Both the position numbers and the translations under genes were made by a program. Below the pieces are notes generated by a model. The model saw only the letters and a list, made by a program, of their open reading frames with translations, ran no database searches and was not told the origin of the DNA. This document shows, one piece after another, positions 10,266 to 25,200 of a stretch of DNA of 64,000 nucleotides (the stretch's first letter is position 1; each line of letters begins with the position of its first letter). The DNA lies in contig OX377201.1 of assembly GCA_947396885.1 (NCBI GenBank), forward strand, positions 27,195,923 to 27,259,922, given 5' to 3'. The stretch comes from Heligmosomoides polygyrus polygyrus. Taxonomy: Eukaryota > Nematoda > Chromadorea > Rhabditida > Heligmosomidae.

Positions 10266-13200
10266 ATGCTGCTGCAGGTGGCGGTGTTCCTGGTCACCGT
10301 CGCATCCCTACGCGCTGCTCATCCGACTGAGATCAGACTTCATCATGCTCCACTCCAAAACAAGACATCTGCAGGTGAGTGAATGATTCTATTCATTTAC
10401 TTATTCATACATGCGAGTACATGGCACACACGCTTGAAAAAGAATAAGGAAAATAATTAAGGCAGTACTGGAAAACAGTAGAACACAGAACGCAAATCAG
10501 ATGTACTAGAAGGTACAGAAGAAGGTTTGCCTTTGAAAGCAACTACTACAATAACTAATCAACAGGAATTTCTGGGATTTACGCAAAGATAAGGTTCAGA
10601 GGTGCTCCTTGTCCACAAGCAGCAAGTTGAGCTTGCGTAAGCTTCTGTATGTCAAAATTGTGGATCTTGCCGTGGTTTTTAAAGCGAACACGTAGGCGGA
10701 GTTCACTTCTTGTTCTTATTACTTTGCTTCGGAAAAGTTGGAAAGGGCTTATGTGGGGCTTTTCAGTGGGAACCTTTAAAAGCGCTATCAGGTCAGCAAC
10801 CTTCCTTCTACCATATGTAGCAGAATTTTAGACCAATCAACCTATTTCTTTCTTCTCCATTTGGGATAAGCGAGTAATTTAAGCCAAAGCACCGCATTAT
10901 TAATTTTCATGTGAAATATTAGGTTGTACGAATTAAATGGCACTGGCTCGCGCCATTTTTTGGCGCGTCTTTACGCGTTTGATCAAGAGCAAACCGTAAC
11001 ATGTGGCATATCATTTAGAAGCGCAAACTTTGCTCTACCGGAGAGTACCAAATTTTCTATGTGAAAGTGGGAAAACTTTAGAGTTTTATTGACTTTTTTG
11101 CAGATGGAGAAAAGGGTAATCCGAGGCATTTACTTGTATGAATTCAAGCTGGGCACTACAGCTGAGGAGGCGGACGAGAAGATCAACGCCGCATTCGGTC
11201 AAGGATGTTCTACAATTCGGACGGCGTATCGTTGGTATCAAAAGTTTCGGAGTGGAGATGAGAGCTTAGAAGAAAATGAAGGTCGTGGGAGGCATAGTGA
11301 TGTTGATGAGGACAAGCTGAGAGTGTGATAGAGGAGGATCCACACAAAGGTACCAGGGAGATAGCGAAGGTTCTTGGCGTCAGTCACAACACAGCTGCCC
11401 GGCATCCGAAAGAAATTGGAAAGACCAAAAAGCTGGAAAGATGGGTGCCTCACGAGCTGTCTGAGGAGCAAAGAAACCGACGATATGAGATCTCGTCCGC
11501 ACTGCTTCTACGGAACGAAACGGACCCATTCCTTGATCGCATAGTAACCTGTGACGAGAAATGGATAATGTAGTACAACAGGCGACGATCGGCACAGTGG
11601 GTGGACAGCGATGAGAGCCCCAAGGTTTTTGCGAAGCCGGAATTGCACCAAAAGAAAGTAATGGTGACAGTATGGTGGTGTTCGCTGGGAATTATTCACC
11701 ACAGCTTCCTCCCTCCCGGTGAATCCATCACGGCAGAGAAGTACTGCATTGAAGTTGAAGAAATGATGAAAAAGTTGAAGGATATCCGGCCGGCCTTGGT
11801 AGACCGAAGGCGAGTTCTCCTTCTGCACGACAATGCTCGCCCCCATGTAGCACGAATGACGTTGCAGAAATTGAATGAGCTGAGTATTGAAACTCTACCA
11901 CATCCTCCGTTTTCTCCCGACCTCTCCCCGACAGACTACCATTTCTTCAAGCATCTTGGCGACTTCTTGGTAGGGAAAATATTAAAATACCAACAGCATG
12001 CCGAAAGTGCCTTCGAAGATTTCGCCAATTCCAGAACTTCTGATTTTTATGCTACTGGGATAAAAAAGCTTGTGTCACGTTGGCAAAGATGTGTAGAATT
12101 AGAGGGTTTTTATTTCGATTAATAAACTTGCCTACAAGCCGAGATACTAACTGTTTAAGTTTACTGTGGTTCAGTGCCATTTATTTCGTTACAACCTAAT
12201 AGTTTTGAACGCTTTCCAGCGTGTCGATATCCCTCTTCTTGGAAGGGCTAAAAACTGTGGCTCCAGACTCAACTACGGGGCGTACGTATGTTACATAGGC
12301 CCGAAGAAGCGTTTCAAAATTTTTTAGTTTTAAGGACCTTGAAGAAATCATCTTATCAAAATTAAGTATTCTATTTATTAAGAAACCCTTGTCTCGAACA
12401 TCTTCAGTCACTTTGAGATCAGTGGCTTGTAACTTATAAACTAGTAATCTTTCTCCATTATTCCCCAATAGTAAGCAACAGGATCTCTCCGGCGCAAGTG
12501 GGGATTCCCACCGGTTAGCCCAACTACCAATGTAGTCAAGTGCCGCTTGGATATTGTGAGTATCCTCTCTTCCTTGATTGTTTTTTATACTTCGACATCA
12601 TCAGCCTACATACTGCAAGTCACCCCCAATCCGGCGATAGTATCTGGAATCTCATAAGTGCATAGAAGGAAATGTGGAAATGAGAGCACTCCTCCCTGTG
12701 GAACACCATTGCAGGCGTTGAGCAAGGAAGATTGTGGTCCTTCGACCTTGAACTGGTATGTTCTTCCGGTAAGGAAATCTTAAGTCTATTCAGTTATCCT
12801 AGGATGAATACCAATCATTCATTTTGTGCAACAATTTTGGAACTGGAACCTTATCGAAAGCCTTCGAGAAATCTAGAATATACTACATCCATCCTATTTT
12901 TATTTTCCATAACTTCGGTCCGATCATTCAGAAACGTGAGGATTAATGTTTCTTACAGATCTTCCTTTCAAAAAAAAAACCAAATTGGTTATTTGAAATC
13001 GCGCTGTGATCCTCTAAATGCGGACACCTTGGACGTGATGCTGAGGTTGAAAATATGTTCTAAAGGATAAACTATGTGGCCTAAAATATTGTCAATGAAA
13101 CTTAACAGGGAAGGGTCACAGGCGTAGGTCTGAATGGGGGAAATGGATAGCACTGCGAGAATCTCACCCTCCATATAATAGAAAGACATGCTTCGTTTTT

Positions 13201-16200
13201 GCTGAGTCCTTGAACCCAAAGATCTACCCAAAGAAGGCTCTCGAAATTGGGAGTACACTATTGCACCGTCACCGGTATCTACCGTAATCTACCATAATCG
13301 GCCGAATTTTGAAAAAAATGATGTCAGATTCGTTATCAGCATCCCAAATAGCTCCTCCTGACAAGGCTTGGGCGAAAAAATTTTTTCCACTTGTCCTGGA
13401 CCTCTGGAGTCGTGAAAGTAGCGTCGTGAAAGTCATGCCCTCTGACAGTCTAAATCATCTTACTTTCTACACATCTCCTTCACATTTATTTCACTCTAAA
13501 TTGTCAAATAGAGGTTTCTTTGAGCTGTGCTTCACTCACTTTTCTCAGTTCCTGAATTATACAATGTTTTGGGTTTTCCGGGAATGTTAAACAATTACCT
13601 TACAAGAGGTACGGGTTACAGCAGGTACGGGTGACTGGAGATGTCGAGGTCATAATCACCGACTTTGCCCAAACCTTGCCCGGGGAGGTTATTTGGAGTG
13701 GTGATCACGAATCTGACATCTGTCTTCCGTATTACGCTGGAGTATGTTAAATTACAGTAGGTGAAGGTGATTAATGGTAAGGTATGGTCACCGTTTTTGC
13801 CACCTGCCGCACGAACCTTATTTAACAATTTAGAGTGAAATAAATATGTAGGAGATGTGTAGGAAACAAATTGGTAAAGAAAGCGGCAATCATGAAAAAA
13901 TGCAAATATTGCATAGCACGGAAGTCGAGCATCTGATCCGGCACCTTTAAAGTAACCCTGCACCCTGCTGAGCCACCGACTCGCTTGCCGCGGAGCCTTT
14001 CGCCGCGTCCCATACAACAGCACGCGCACGCATGGATGTGGGCACGTGCTGACGGTCGCTGCTGTAACCCCTCCCCCCTTCGAGGGCCCGCAGATCTTTT
14101 GGATCTGGGACTCAGCAAAAATGAAACATGTTTTTCTACTATGCGAATGGTGGAGATTCGCGCACTACTATCCATTTCGCCCGTTTTGACCTACGCCTGA
14201 GACTCTTCTAGTAGAATTTAGTCAAGAGAGAAAGGGTAGGATCTTGACAATTTTGAGATAATATCATAAATCTCCTCTTTGTGGAACCATGTTGAAGTGT
14301 CCACTTGTGGAAAGGAGCGAGCAGAAACTGAGTTCGAACTAAGTAGACCTTCACCCTGCATTTGAGGTGCTGAAGAGTACGAACTCGCAGGTTTCCCGAA
14401 GTGCTTAAGTGCGAGGCAAGCAGATAGCCTTGTCAAATGGTGATGAATTAGGGCAGCCATTACTATCAAATTGGGTGGGTGATATCTACCACTATATAAT
14501 TGAGTTTGCTCCCTGCCCTGTTAATGATGAGGCGTATCTCACTCAGGTTGGAAACCTAGCTGAGATACGCCCCATAGAACAACGCGCAATCTCATGGAAC
14601 CCCTAGCAACGCCTCGGCGTACCTCGCGCGGGCAACGTCTGCCGTTCAACATGGGGTGGTGTTATAGAAGAGGACGCGTAGCCTCCTCCTGCTTAACACA
14701 ACGGCATCTGCGCGCGTTTCTGAGTGCCTGGATCCAGAAAACGGGTTCCCTTCGACGCACCATAACCGTCTGGAGTCAGAAGATCGAAAAAAAGGAAGCA
14801 GAGGTCACACGCCGTCGTACGACGACCGGCCGCATGCAGAACTCAGCATTATCCCATGTTGAACGGAAAAGTTTACCCGCGCCAGGTACACCTCTGCGTA
14901 CCTCGCGCAGGCAACGTTTGCCGTTCAACATGGGACATTGTTGCATCAGAGGAAGCGCATCCTCCTCCTGCTCGACACAACGGCGTCCGTGCGCGTTTCT
15001 GACTGCCTGAATCCAGAAGACGGGTTCCCTTCGTCGCACCACAACCTTCTGGAGTCAAAAGAGGAGACACCGTCGTCTTACGACGAGGGATCGCATTCAG
15101 AATTGAGCATGAGATGCTGCTGCATCAGAGGAAGCGCATCCTCCTCCTGCTTGACACAACGACGTCTGTGCGCGAAACTGAGTGCCTGAATCCAGAAGAC
15201 GGGTTCCCTTCGACGCACCACAACCGTCTGGAGTCAGAAGATCGAAAAGAAAGGAAGCAGAGGTCACATCGCCGTCCTACGACGACCGTCCGCATGCAGA
15301 ACTCATCATTATCCCATGTTGAACGGCAAAGTTTACCCGCGACAGGTACGCCTCTGAGTATGTCTCCCCAGTCCAGTATTTTCTCTTGGTCAACTGTACG
15401 TGGCGTGCTCGCGAGTTCGACAGAAGTCCCATCTGAAAATTTGGTTAACACCAGGACTCAAGTCGAAACCAAACGTTGTATTCAACGTTGCAGTAAATGT
15501 TGCCTTTTTGTTGTTCTGTTAACAAAATTGTTTTGAAACATCACACGTACTTTCTGTATGAGAGTATTTTCTGAGAAAAAAGCGCAAACCTATAACCCCG
15601 CGAAGCGGGCAAGTGCGAGACACGCCGTTAGGCGTCTCTCGCACTTGTATCTAAATAAATAAATATATCTTTAGAAACTGTTTCTGTCCTCTGATCCGAG
15701 GATTTTATTCTCTAAATACGCATTACACCTCAGAATGGCCTTCTCCACCTTGTTGCTGTATGCTGCGTAATTATTCCAGTCATTTACGTCATTCGTTGCG
15801 GAGGCCACATATCACATAATACATGCGTTGCTGACCTATTCTCTTCAAGTAGTTCGGAAGCCTTATTTCTCCCCTTCTTCTTTTCCGAAAAGGAACGAAT
15901 ATTTCAAAAACGTGACGCATAATACCTAGAAAAGTCTCATGTTTATCTTTTACCGTTTCAAGATGGTACAAACTTCCTATTCACTCGGCACTGACGACGA
16001 AGTTCTGAATGTCGTCATAGTTTACACTACCAAAGTTCCTTTTCCATTCAAATGTTGGGCGATCAACATAAAAAGAAATGCGAAACGTTACTGTAGCATC
16101 ATCACTACATCTTAAGGGTGACCAACTCATCGACAAGGTCTTGTTTGTTGCACATGACTATGTTGAGCAACGTAGTGCCTCTATTTGGGAAAGGTACGAG

Positions 16201-19200
16201 TTGCTCTAATCCGTGGGATTCGAGCATCTCGTAAAAGACACCTGACATACGACATATATTCGTTGAGTATTAATCTGGGATGTTAAAATCACCAAAAGCA
16301 ATGCTTGGAGTGCAACATTAGTAAAAAATCACTGATGGCTTTTGCAAGTTGGGCAGAGCCAGTAGCGTCACAAGTTGGTGCCCGATATACTCCTACAACA
16401 CGGAACAGGTTAAAGTGATGTCCGACGTCACAAACCAGTAGTTGATACCTATCACCAGCTGATTCATGGAAAATTAAATTACACGGTAAGTAGTTTTTCA
16501 CAGGAAGAAGTACACCTCCGCCTTTTTTGCGATTACGATCACACCTTACTCCTGTATATAGAAAACATGATATTCCTAAGAGATGATTTAAATTTGAGTG
16601 GTTGGCCATTTTTCAGTCACAAGGACCACGTCATAGTTATACTGACAAAGCTCCAAATTCAAAAAATACAATTCTTCACTAACGACCTAATATTCGAGAG
16701 AAGCCAGAGAAGCTTGGAATGTCGTTTCTTGCGAGATTTCAGCAGTTTTCCAAACGACTACTTGCTCGAGCGACCGATTCCGTTGCTGTATTTGGATATG
16801 GAGGTGGTAACTAGTGACCGTGTTGAGACAGCGAACTGTCTCCTCCACAGTCACCAGTTGACAACTCTCGATTGCTTGGACGTTCATCTCGGCTGCGTTC
16901 TCTCCCCTCTCTAGTGAGTGAGGGGCTGAAATAAATGCCCCTTTGAGAGGGAAAGAAGCGCAGACGAGGGGCACGTTTGATTGCGTTAGCTTGAAATCGA
17001 ATAGAGAGGAGGCCAACTTTTACAAGCTTTGGCCTATTCTATGCGGCCGTCGCATACGATAAACAGCTGAAGACTTGTATGCAACGCCCAGGAAATCATG
17101 AATCTCCACGCACATGGCCCTATATCCTGTCAAAATGGCATCGCAAAAGCTCACCTTGTGTTAGGGAACCTTTCCTTGTAAGGGGTTTCCTGTAAAACCC
17201 GTGTTGTCATTTTTGATGAAGGAGCCGTCAGCATGCTTTTTAGGTGTGCGTCATATATATTTCTAACCCCGTCGTTGAATGTGCATAGTTTTTGGCACAA
17301 ATGTGGGAACAAGTCGTTAGTGTGGCCTAGATGAGGGGGTCGGAAACGTGCCAGCCGTTTAGTTCAGCAACTGTACACTCGACCCCTCTTGGCGGTACGC
17401 TCGTCCGGTGCTCCTAATTGGTTTGTGCCTTTTCGAATTCCTATATAGCCACATTAACGATTTGTACCGGAGCAGGGAAAAGGACATAGCTGGACAAATT
17501 GAAGGTTACATACATTCACTAGGTCATTACAGAAACCAATTTGCCAGTTTGGATATGCCAGATGTTCATTATTGTATTACAATTATATGGACTATATTAC
17601 GTATTATTATATGGTAATCTTAACCTTACCTTATGCAGAGAATAAAAGGTGGAGCGTGTTATAATTTTTGGAAATACAAGATCTCCCGAAAAATACAAGC
17701 AGTGTTTGAAAGGAATAATTTTGCTAGCGGTAACTCTCTGTACTAAAAAGGATAAGACCTCATATGAAAGCGCAAGGAAATAAAAAATTTTCTGACATAT
17801 AAGTAGTATGGACTGCGCCATGCACTCGTCTGAATTCCAACATTTTACACTCTACTGAATGTGTTTCACTTGAATACTTTTCCCGATTTCTCCATAACGT
17901 GGGCGTATCAATTGATTTCCGCTTTTTTCAGAGTTGAAAACATAAAAACACACTACAGCTTGCACCGAAATGCAGGGTATTCTAAAAATGATAGGTTCTA
18001 ACATTGCTGTTAATGAAGTTTTTCAAGACGCTTGATACTCACGCGAAAGTACACATATGAAAGTGTGGGATAAAAAATCCTGTCACGCACAAATGGTCAA
18101 GATTGCGCCATGCACCCGCCTGATACCTTTCATCTCAGACTCGTTTGGTTATGCATGGCCTGAATGCTTGCTATCAGTTGACCATATTGACCTGTACTGT
18201 GCTTTTTTTAACGTTTAGAAATTGACAGTGCTCTACAACTTCATGTGATTCTAACATGTACAATCTACAAAACTTCACTACAGCAATGGTATGTTGCTTC
18301 ACATAGCGCTTATGTTTCTTCTGGAAACCGTGCATTTTGCCACAGATGCACTGTCTAGTTATAAACAGTGAAAGAAGCACAGTACAATTTAAAGTGAGCA
18401 TCTAGTAACATGATTGTAACAAGCATTCAGCCCATGTACAATGAATCCACTCTGAAGTGTAAGGTTTCTGAAGTGTGTGAGGTCCAATCTTGACGATTCG
18501 CACGTCACATAGTTTTGTTATTCTGTACTTTTGAGTCTCAAACATCTTCAAAAGTTTCACTAGCATTAATGTTAGGAGCTTCTAACTTCATTTCGCCAAA
18601 AACCAAAACATGTTTTTAAATTCTTAACTTTAAAAAGGCACAAATCAATCGACACAGCCACTTTATGGAGACATTTTGACAAGTATTCACTCGAAACACA
18701 ATCAGTAGAGAGTAAAATACAACAATTCAGACGAGTACGTGATGCAATCCCTACCGCTCGTGCGTAAGAAAATTTATGATATATGTCGCGTAGGTGAGCA
18801 GCATTGGTAGGCGGCAACGCCTAAACCAATCAGGCTCATTATATGGGATGACGGCTTCGCTCAACCAAACTTTTATGTGGTATTGTTGCCCTACCTTTAC
18901 CCTCTCATATACCAATTTTTCGTGCCTGGATGTTTTTTGATCAAGATAGCTGATGCAAATGGTTTGCACACTGTAATGAAGAAACTGCATGTCGAAGAAA
19001 AAAAACTAACTATTAAACTATCTGGAGGGCATCCTGAAGAAAGACATTATTATTGACGTGGACGTCTCTCAATTTTTTACAATAATCTCTTCTAAGACCA
19101 GGGGTGGGTCGGAAAAGATATCCTATCGTAGACCGAATACAAAATTACGCTCCTCCATGTTTACTTGTAGGGCAGCTTCATCTTATTTGAAGTTAAGGCA

Positions 19201-22200
19201 CAATTTCATACCCGGTCCTCAACTTCTGTTCTCTTTCAAGCGTATGGCGCAGGACACGTTTTTGTCTTTCTGAAAACTAGATGTAACATGGTTTGTTTGT
19301 GAGTTTCTTGATTTCTGTGTTTTTTCTCTCACGTGTGTCTTAAACCGCGTAATAAATATTATTATTATTCCTTGGAAATCTGGGCCTTAAAGAATAGGCG
19401 ACTGGACCTATCATCAAGATTCTGCGCCCGCTCATAAGGCTAAAGTGGTACAGATGTTTTGCGCCGAACAACTTTCCGGATTTCATCACAGCCGAAAAAT
19501 GACCCCCGCTCAGCTCGCTCTTCAATCCGATAGACTACACAATCTGAGAATATACCGAAGAGTAAGGCCTATGCAACATCACACACGAACACTGCTTCAC
19601 TTCAAAGAGCTCTGAAGAAAGCCTGGAGAGAGATTGATGAAGACCCCCTGCGTGCCGCCGTGGATGCGTTCCTGAGCGATTGAAGGCTTGTATTCGTGCT
19701 AAGGGAGGTCATTTTCAAATTTAACCGCTTCTTTGTATGTGCCTGGTCAATAGTAATGAATTTTATGAATGCCATCTGATTTGCTTTGAAACAGCCGTTT
19801 GAGCGGTCAATTACATGTGTCCAAGGACTTTTGACGCACCCTATACCGTTAAAACCCTGATGGGCTGGCACCAGGGAAGAGCGAATTATCCGTTATCCGT
19901 TATCCGTTACCCGGTTTCCGGGGGGTTTTGGCCTATCCGTTTTGTTGTTCGTTATCCGGCGATTTTGGGCCGGATAACGAACAACAAATTAGCTGAATCT
20001 TAGCTTTGGACGTGGTGGTGGGCTATGTACAGGATCCTTCAGGATCGTAAGAGTGGTCGTCAGAAACAACAGAAGTTTTCAAATCTAGAAGGGTTAATTG
20101 AAGTTTCCTCACTTGGGAATTGGTTACATAGTTTTAAAGATATCAAACTTCCAGCCTTCCAGAAGGCGTGCTAAGCCTGTACCATACTTATGTGAAGCCT
20201 ACTTAGCACAGCATTGTTCTTTCATCTCAAGTCATGTGCTGACCAAGAAGGCATACAAGCCGCTACTAGCAATCGTCAAAAGTAGAGAGCCGCCTCCTGG
20301 GAAGAATTGTTACCGCCGATCTTTCCATCGTATCATTTGTGGTTACACGATTGCCATATGCTCGATTTAGTTGCAGGCGGTAACGGTACCTTTTTAGCCA
20401 TCTGCTGTCGTGAATTATCAAAAAATACTGCAGTACAGCAGTGAATATTAGCAAAAGAAATAGGATTAATCAAAATACATAGAGTAAGCAACTTCTCCAT
20501 TAAAAATTTTAGAGGAGCAATAAACTGCTTAACAAACTTATCGTCTTGGGTGCTGAAGACATGTAGATTTTCTTTGTTTTTTTTGTGTTTTTTGTGAAAC
20601 TTATCTGCAACATAGAGAACACCTTCGCTTTGGGGCTAGGTTGAATATTCTTCCTCAGATCCAGAAGGCCTGGATGTCATAACTCTTTGAGTGTTTGCTT
20701 GCCGTACACAACTGCTTGCAGCTACTAAAGTTAGTATTTTATCCATCACAGATAATTCCACGATGAAGTACATTGGATCTTGGGATGCTATCGAGCAGCA
20801 ACAACAATAACGGTTCATAGCATGTGTAGGACAAGATCGTTATGCGAAGTTTGTTTCGCTGGATGTCTGCTGCCTTCTTATTTCCAGACATCGGAAGAAT
20901 CGCTCTTCCAAGGACTATTCTATTTTTCAACTGCTCTATTTGAAAAAAGAGTTAAGCGCAGAGTAAGGCTGATAAATAGGACAATCCAACCTATCCTTTG
21001 GAAACAGGTGAAAAGCGGGTATGTTGCTGTCTGTGCGTTTGTCTACGTACGGATAGGCAGAAAACCCATAGAGCGTCGTTAGTGTGGCGACTGCAAACCG
21101 TATAAAACACAACTAAAACGTCTAGAAATGACTTATAAATTAACAGCGCTTCAAGCCGTGATCTGTTGTTGAAATTAGTGTAATTTAAAACGAGTTTTGA
21201 ATTTTGTTGTTTGTTCGTTATCCGTTTTTCCGTTATCCGGCGATTTTCGGGCAGAATTATCCGTTATCCGTTATCCGGTTTTCAAAATTTGATTATCCGC
21301 TCATCCCTGGCTGGCACGTGCTCGACCTGTGCTCTGTTTGGTTACTGTTGACTGACGCGCTCCCACCTACCAATGCTGCTCACCTTCGCGACATGCACCG
21401 TGCTCACATTTTTGAGACACCCTGTAGTAGAATTGTGCATAAAACGAGGAAGCTTCTAAGAAAATGGAAAAATAATTTCATATTTCCAATTGCTCTAACA
21501 CGATCAAAACAGTCTCAAACGCAAGAACAGAGATTTGAATAAATATTTGTTCAGAAGAGGAGAAATGGCGAGAACAAGCGATAGAGAAACTATGGAAGGA
21601 GCGAAAGTCTATGGGGCACACCCCGCTAGTAAAGTTCCAGGTGAAGATGCACTTCATTCATCATAGCGTCTCCATAAATTAAATAATACACAAATCATTA
21701 GAAGCGAAGGTAAAATACGACTGTTGCAGCCGAAAGGATTTCCGAACGCGGACATATTCTTCAAGAACGAAACTGCCTCGAAGACGAAGACACTCAAGCA
21801 CAGGTTCTCATGGGCTCTTCTGGCGTGGGCTGTCATTGAGGGTAAAGTGAGTAGCTCTTTCAGTCTCTGCATTGACGTTACGCCAGGGGCGTTTTCGCTA
21901 TTTATTTAGAATTTGGTAAGAAACACCCGTTCGGCATCAAAATCCGGGTGTTCTTGTTTGAGCTAAACCGTAGAGTCGTTACCCGAGTCGTGACAATTGA
22001 ACAACTTCTTGGTATGACCTTGAGTTGCCCGAGTGGGTAAAACTTAAACGAAGAGTGGTGACCCAAGCATATGTTCATCTTCATCGTGGAAGCAGTCTTA
22101 TGTACCATTTTCATGTCAAACCGGACATTTTTTAAATCAAATGGGAAAGTTTTCAAACTCGGACACATTTAGAAGGGACTTTAACGCTTTTGAAAACTGA

Positions 22201-25200
22201 ACATCTAAAACAAAGTGATCATTTTTAGATTGAATAAGAGGATAAGAGGGTTAGAATAATTTTTGTCCAAGAACACTTACAATTCCTTCTAGAAGAATAG
22301 AGAGAGCACGCCATGTAGAACGTCGACAAAATTGAAGCTGCTCCGGTAAGGCCCAGCTAGCTGTAGCCCCAGCCCCAGCTATACAGGGTGCGCCAAAATT
22401 ATAGCGACAACGTATTCATATCGCCGAAAGCGAAAATGCAGCATTTTCGAGAAACCAACGACACGATAATGTTTATTAGTCTATTGTGAACTATACACTA
22501 CATTGAGATTCGAAAATATCTGCATCGGCGTCGATACTGGCTTTGAGGCGCTTCGGAGAGACGTCGACGGCGGCACGCAAGTATGTGAGTCGGGCTCATT
22601 CTACGCTTTCTGAAGAGCCTCCTTCAAAGAATCCACAGAGCGCTGCGGTTTCCTGCAGGATTTGGCATTGAGAACTGACCAGACGGTGTAATCCATCAGG
22701 TTCAATTCCGGAGAGTTGGCTGGCCAGTCGTGGAAGCTGATGAATTCCGAGAGGTAGTCTTGCACCAGCCCTGCACCATTCTTGCCCTGTGAGCTTTAGC
22801 CCCATCCTGTTGGAAGGTCCAGGAGCGGCATCCAAAGTGAGCACTAGCACAGGGTAACAATTCACTCTTCAGAAGGTCCAGATAGTTCTGACTGTTCACT
22901 TTCACTCCTTGAGGAACGGACCACAGCGGCGTCTTTCCGTCGGCCGTTACAACAGCAAAAACCATGACAGATGCAGGGCGTGAAGAGCGGCTCACAGTCA
23001 CATGTAGTACAACTTTTCATCCGCGAAAAGAATCAAGCGGTGTCGTTGGTCTCTGAATCTTCTGAGCAGCTGTTTCGATTGCTCCCTTCCCTTATTTTTC
23101 TAGACTCCCGTCAAATTTTGGTATGTGGCCTTCTTGTAGGCCTTAAGACTCTGCTTACGGAAGATTCTTCTCTGTGACGTCTCCTTAATATCCATTTCTC
23201 GCGACATCCGGCAGACCGAGCGCGCCGAGTTTCTGCGAACTCGTTCACGTACCCTACTAATGTTGTCCGTAGTTGTGAAAGATATGTGTCTCCCTCATTC
23301 GGACCTATCATCCTCGGTTCCCAGGTCTTCTTAGCGTCTGATGGAAGTATTCATTATATTTTGATGAACTCCAAGACGGCGGTGAATGTCGCGTGCCGAG
23401 ATGTCTTGACGGTAAAACTTAAAGGTCGAAGCACGGTGGCAGGAACGTTTCACTATCCTGAAAAGCAATTTATTTTTATGCTTGGTTGAGATAAGCCTAA
23501 ACAAATTGACGCAATAAAAACATCGAAAGCACAGAAAAAAGCAGACACTCCAAGTAGGAGGACAAATTGTTCGCGAGTGTGCTGTCGCCATAACTTTGGC
23601 GCACCCTGTACTATAATTTATCGCAGAGTGATGATATTGGGTGTTTCACTGCGCACTCCTCTCTCTGAATAACTGCCGTAAGCCCAAGTTTAAATGAAGA
23701 CGCTCAATAATGTGACACTTCCGTACGATAGGAGGGTTCCATCCTGATTTCGAAACTAACTGCTCAGCAGCAAATCAACATTATTCTGAAATCAACTCGA
23801 GTAATAGGAGGCTGTGGACCGATCAAAGGAATATAAAAAGGTTATCCTTGGCATTTTCTTCAGTCGTCTTCATTACTTGTTTATAAATAATTGAAAGTGG
23901 TTAACATGGACTGCACTAAAAGAGTAAAAATGGGAAATGAAAACACACAAAATCGCATGAAACTGGAAACTTAGCGCGTGTTGATACCGAAATTAACGTT
24001 GCAACTGTTTACAGTTATACAAAAGTTGTCCGAACTTTATTCGATGCCATTCAGTTTGCCGCAAAATAAAGCGAAAAACTCGGTTGTTCCCAAACTTATG
24101 TATTGCCGCTACTGCATATAAATATGAAAAGTTAAATGTCACTCCAGTTGTAGTTTCTTAGAGATTCTGTTCGGTTTTACAACTGTTTACCTGCATAAAG
24201 GATAAAGGATAAAGTAAAAACAGTGTCAATCAGTCCTTTTTGGGATGCGCCACGCATTCTACTTTTACGGGATGTCGTGGAGACTATGTATTTGAATGTG
24301 TACTTGGCCTATACAACGTCCTGAAAAGACGGCGTTTTATCCTTTTCAGTGAGTCTGGTACAAATTCGCCCACCCCGTGGGATTGCATGGCCTGGGCGGA
24401 GTAATCTGAACCAGGCACCTGGTGTCGGGTGCACACGACAACAGGTGCCTCTTCGATTGCGATTCTTCTTCCATTGCTTAACAATAGACTTTAAAAATTG
24501 CATTACAATAAAAATCGTAACTGTTGGTGGAACCTACAATATTCGTTCGTATTCAGCCTGTTAAGTAAAAATTGGTAAAAATTTGTAAGAATTGGTAAAA
24601 ATTTGTATGGGGTCTGAACAATATCCCTGCAAATTGAGCAAGGCTAGACGACCAAAATAATGCAATACTTTTCCTCGACAAAAATATCATCAACTCCCAG
24701 CGGAGTGGCATTTACTGGACATGAATCTTGAGTTGAAATCAATTCTATTATATGTCCGTGAGCAACCTTTCGAGAATGTTCTTCACCTCTTAGTTAATTC
24801 AGGTTATTTTGACTACTTTGAGTTCAGGTAAACAGCAAGAGCACAGTCTACGACTCAACGTCTGGAAATACTGGTGCCAGTGAAGCGTATATGTGCACCC
24901 TCATCGGACTGCCATACGTTGCCGTTGTAAGTACTTTTATAATTTTGTTCAACCGCATGGTATTCTACAGTGCTTTAGTTTTCCAATGATAAAATTGTGA
25001 TTTCATCTCAAAGTTTTCCGCGATCACGCACTGGGCACAGCCCTCCCAGAGGCGTGACTTCTCATCTACCTTCTTCTTGCTACTGTGTGGTTACATGTCT
25101 ATCGATTCAAATTTTTCAAAGGGTGCAACTACTTAATAACAATTTAAAACTCACCAGAGTCAAAAACTGCAAGATATGCTATGCGCAGTTTTTCCTCCCA

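Larger units (their letters stand above)
10560..17015 (-). mobile_element. CR1-like LINE split by three insertions
   Basis: Four pieces read in order on the - strand make one LINE. First, about 17015-15360 holds the endonuclease and linker. Second, 14480-14215 is the start of the RT region (IISKLSRSYPF). Third, 13110-12202 is the RT core and the conserved end of the RT domain. Fourth, 10918-about 10560 is the C-terminal tail (RRKVADLIALL...RFKNHGKIHNFD). The gaps are filled by a palindromic tandem repeat, a fold-back element and a mariner. Text broken by the mariner resumes cleanly: LESVQN on one side, then FT.KLIMRCFGLNYSLIP on the other. The coding sequence has many stops and frameshifts. 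It lies antisense in intron 1 of the PLP-enzyme gene. Confidence 0.85.

Noticed and set aside
14594..15536. Several 80-140-codon frames on both strands
   Set aside because: They follow a tandem repeat with few stops; translations repeat with the DNA units and show no protein domain.
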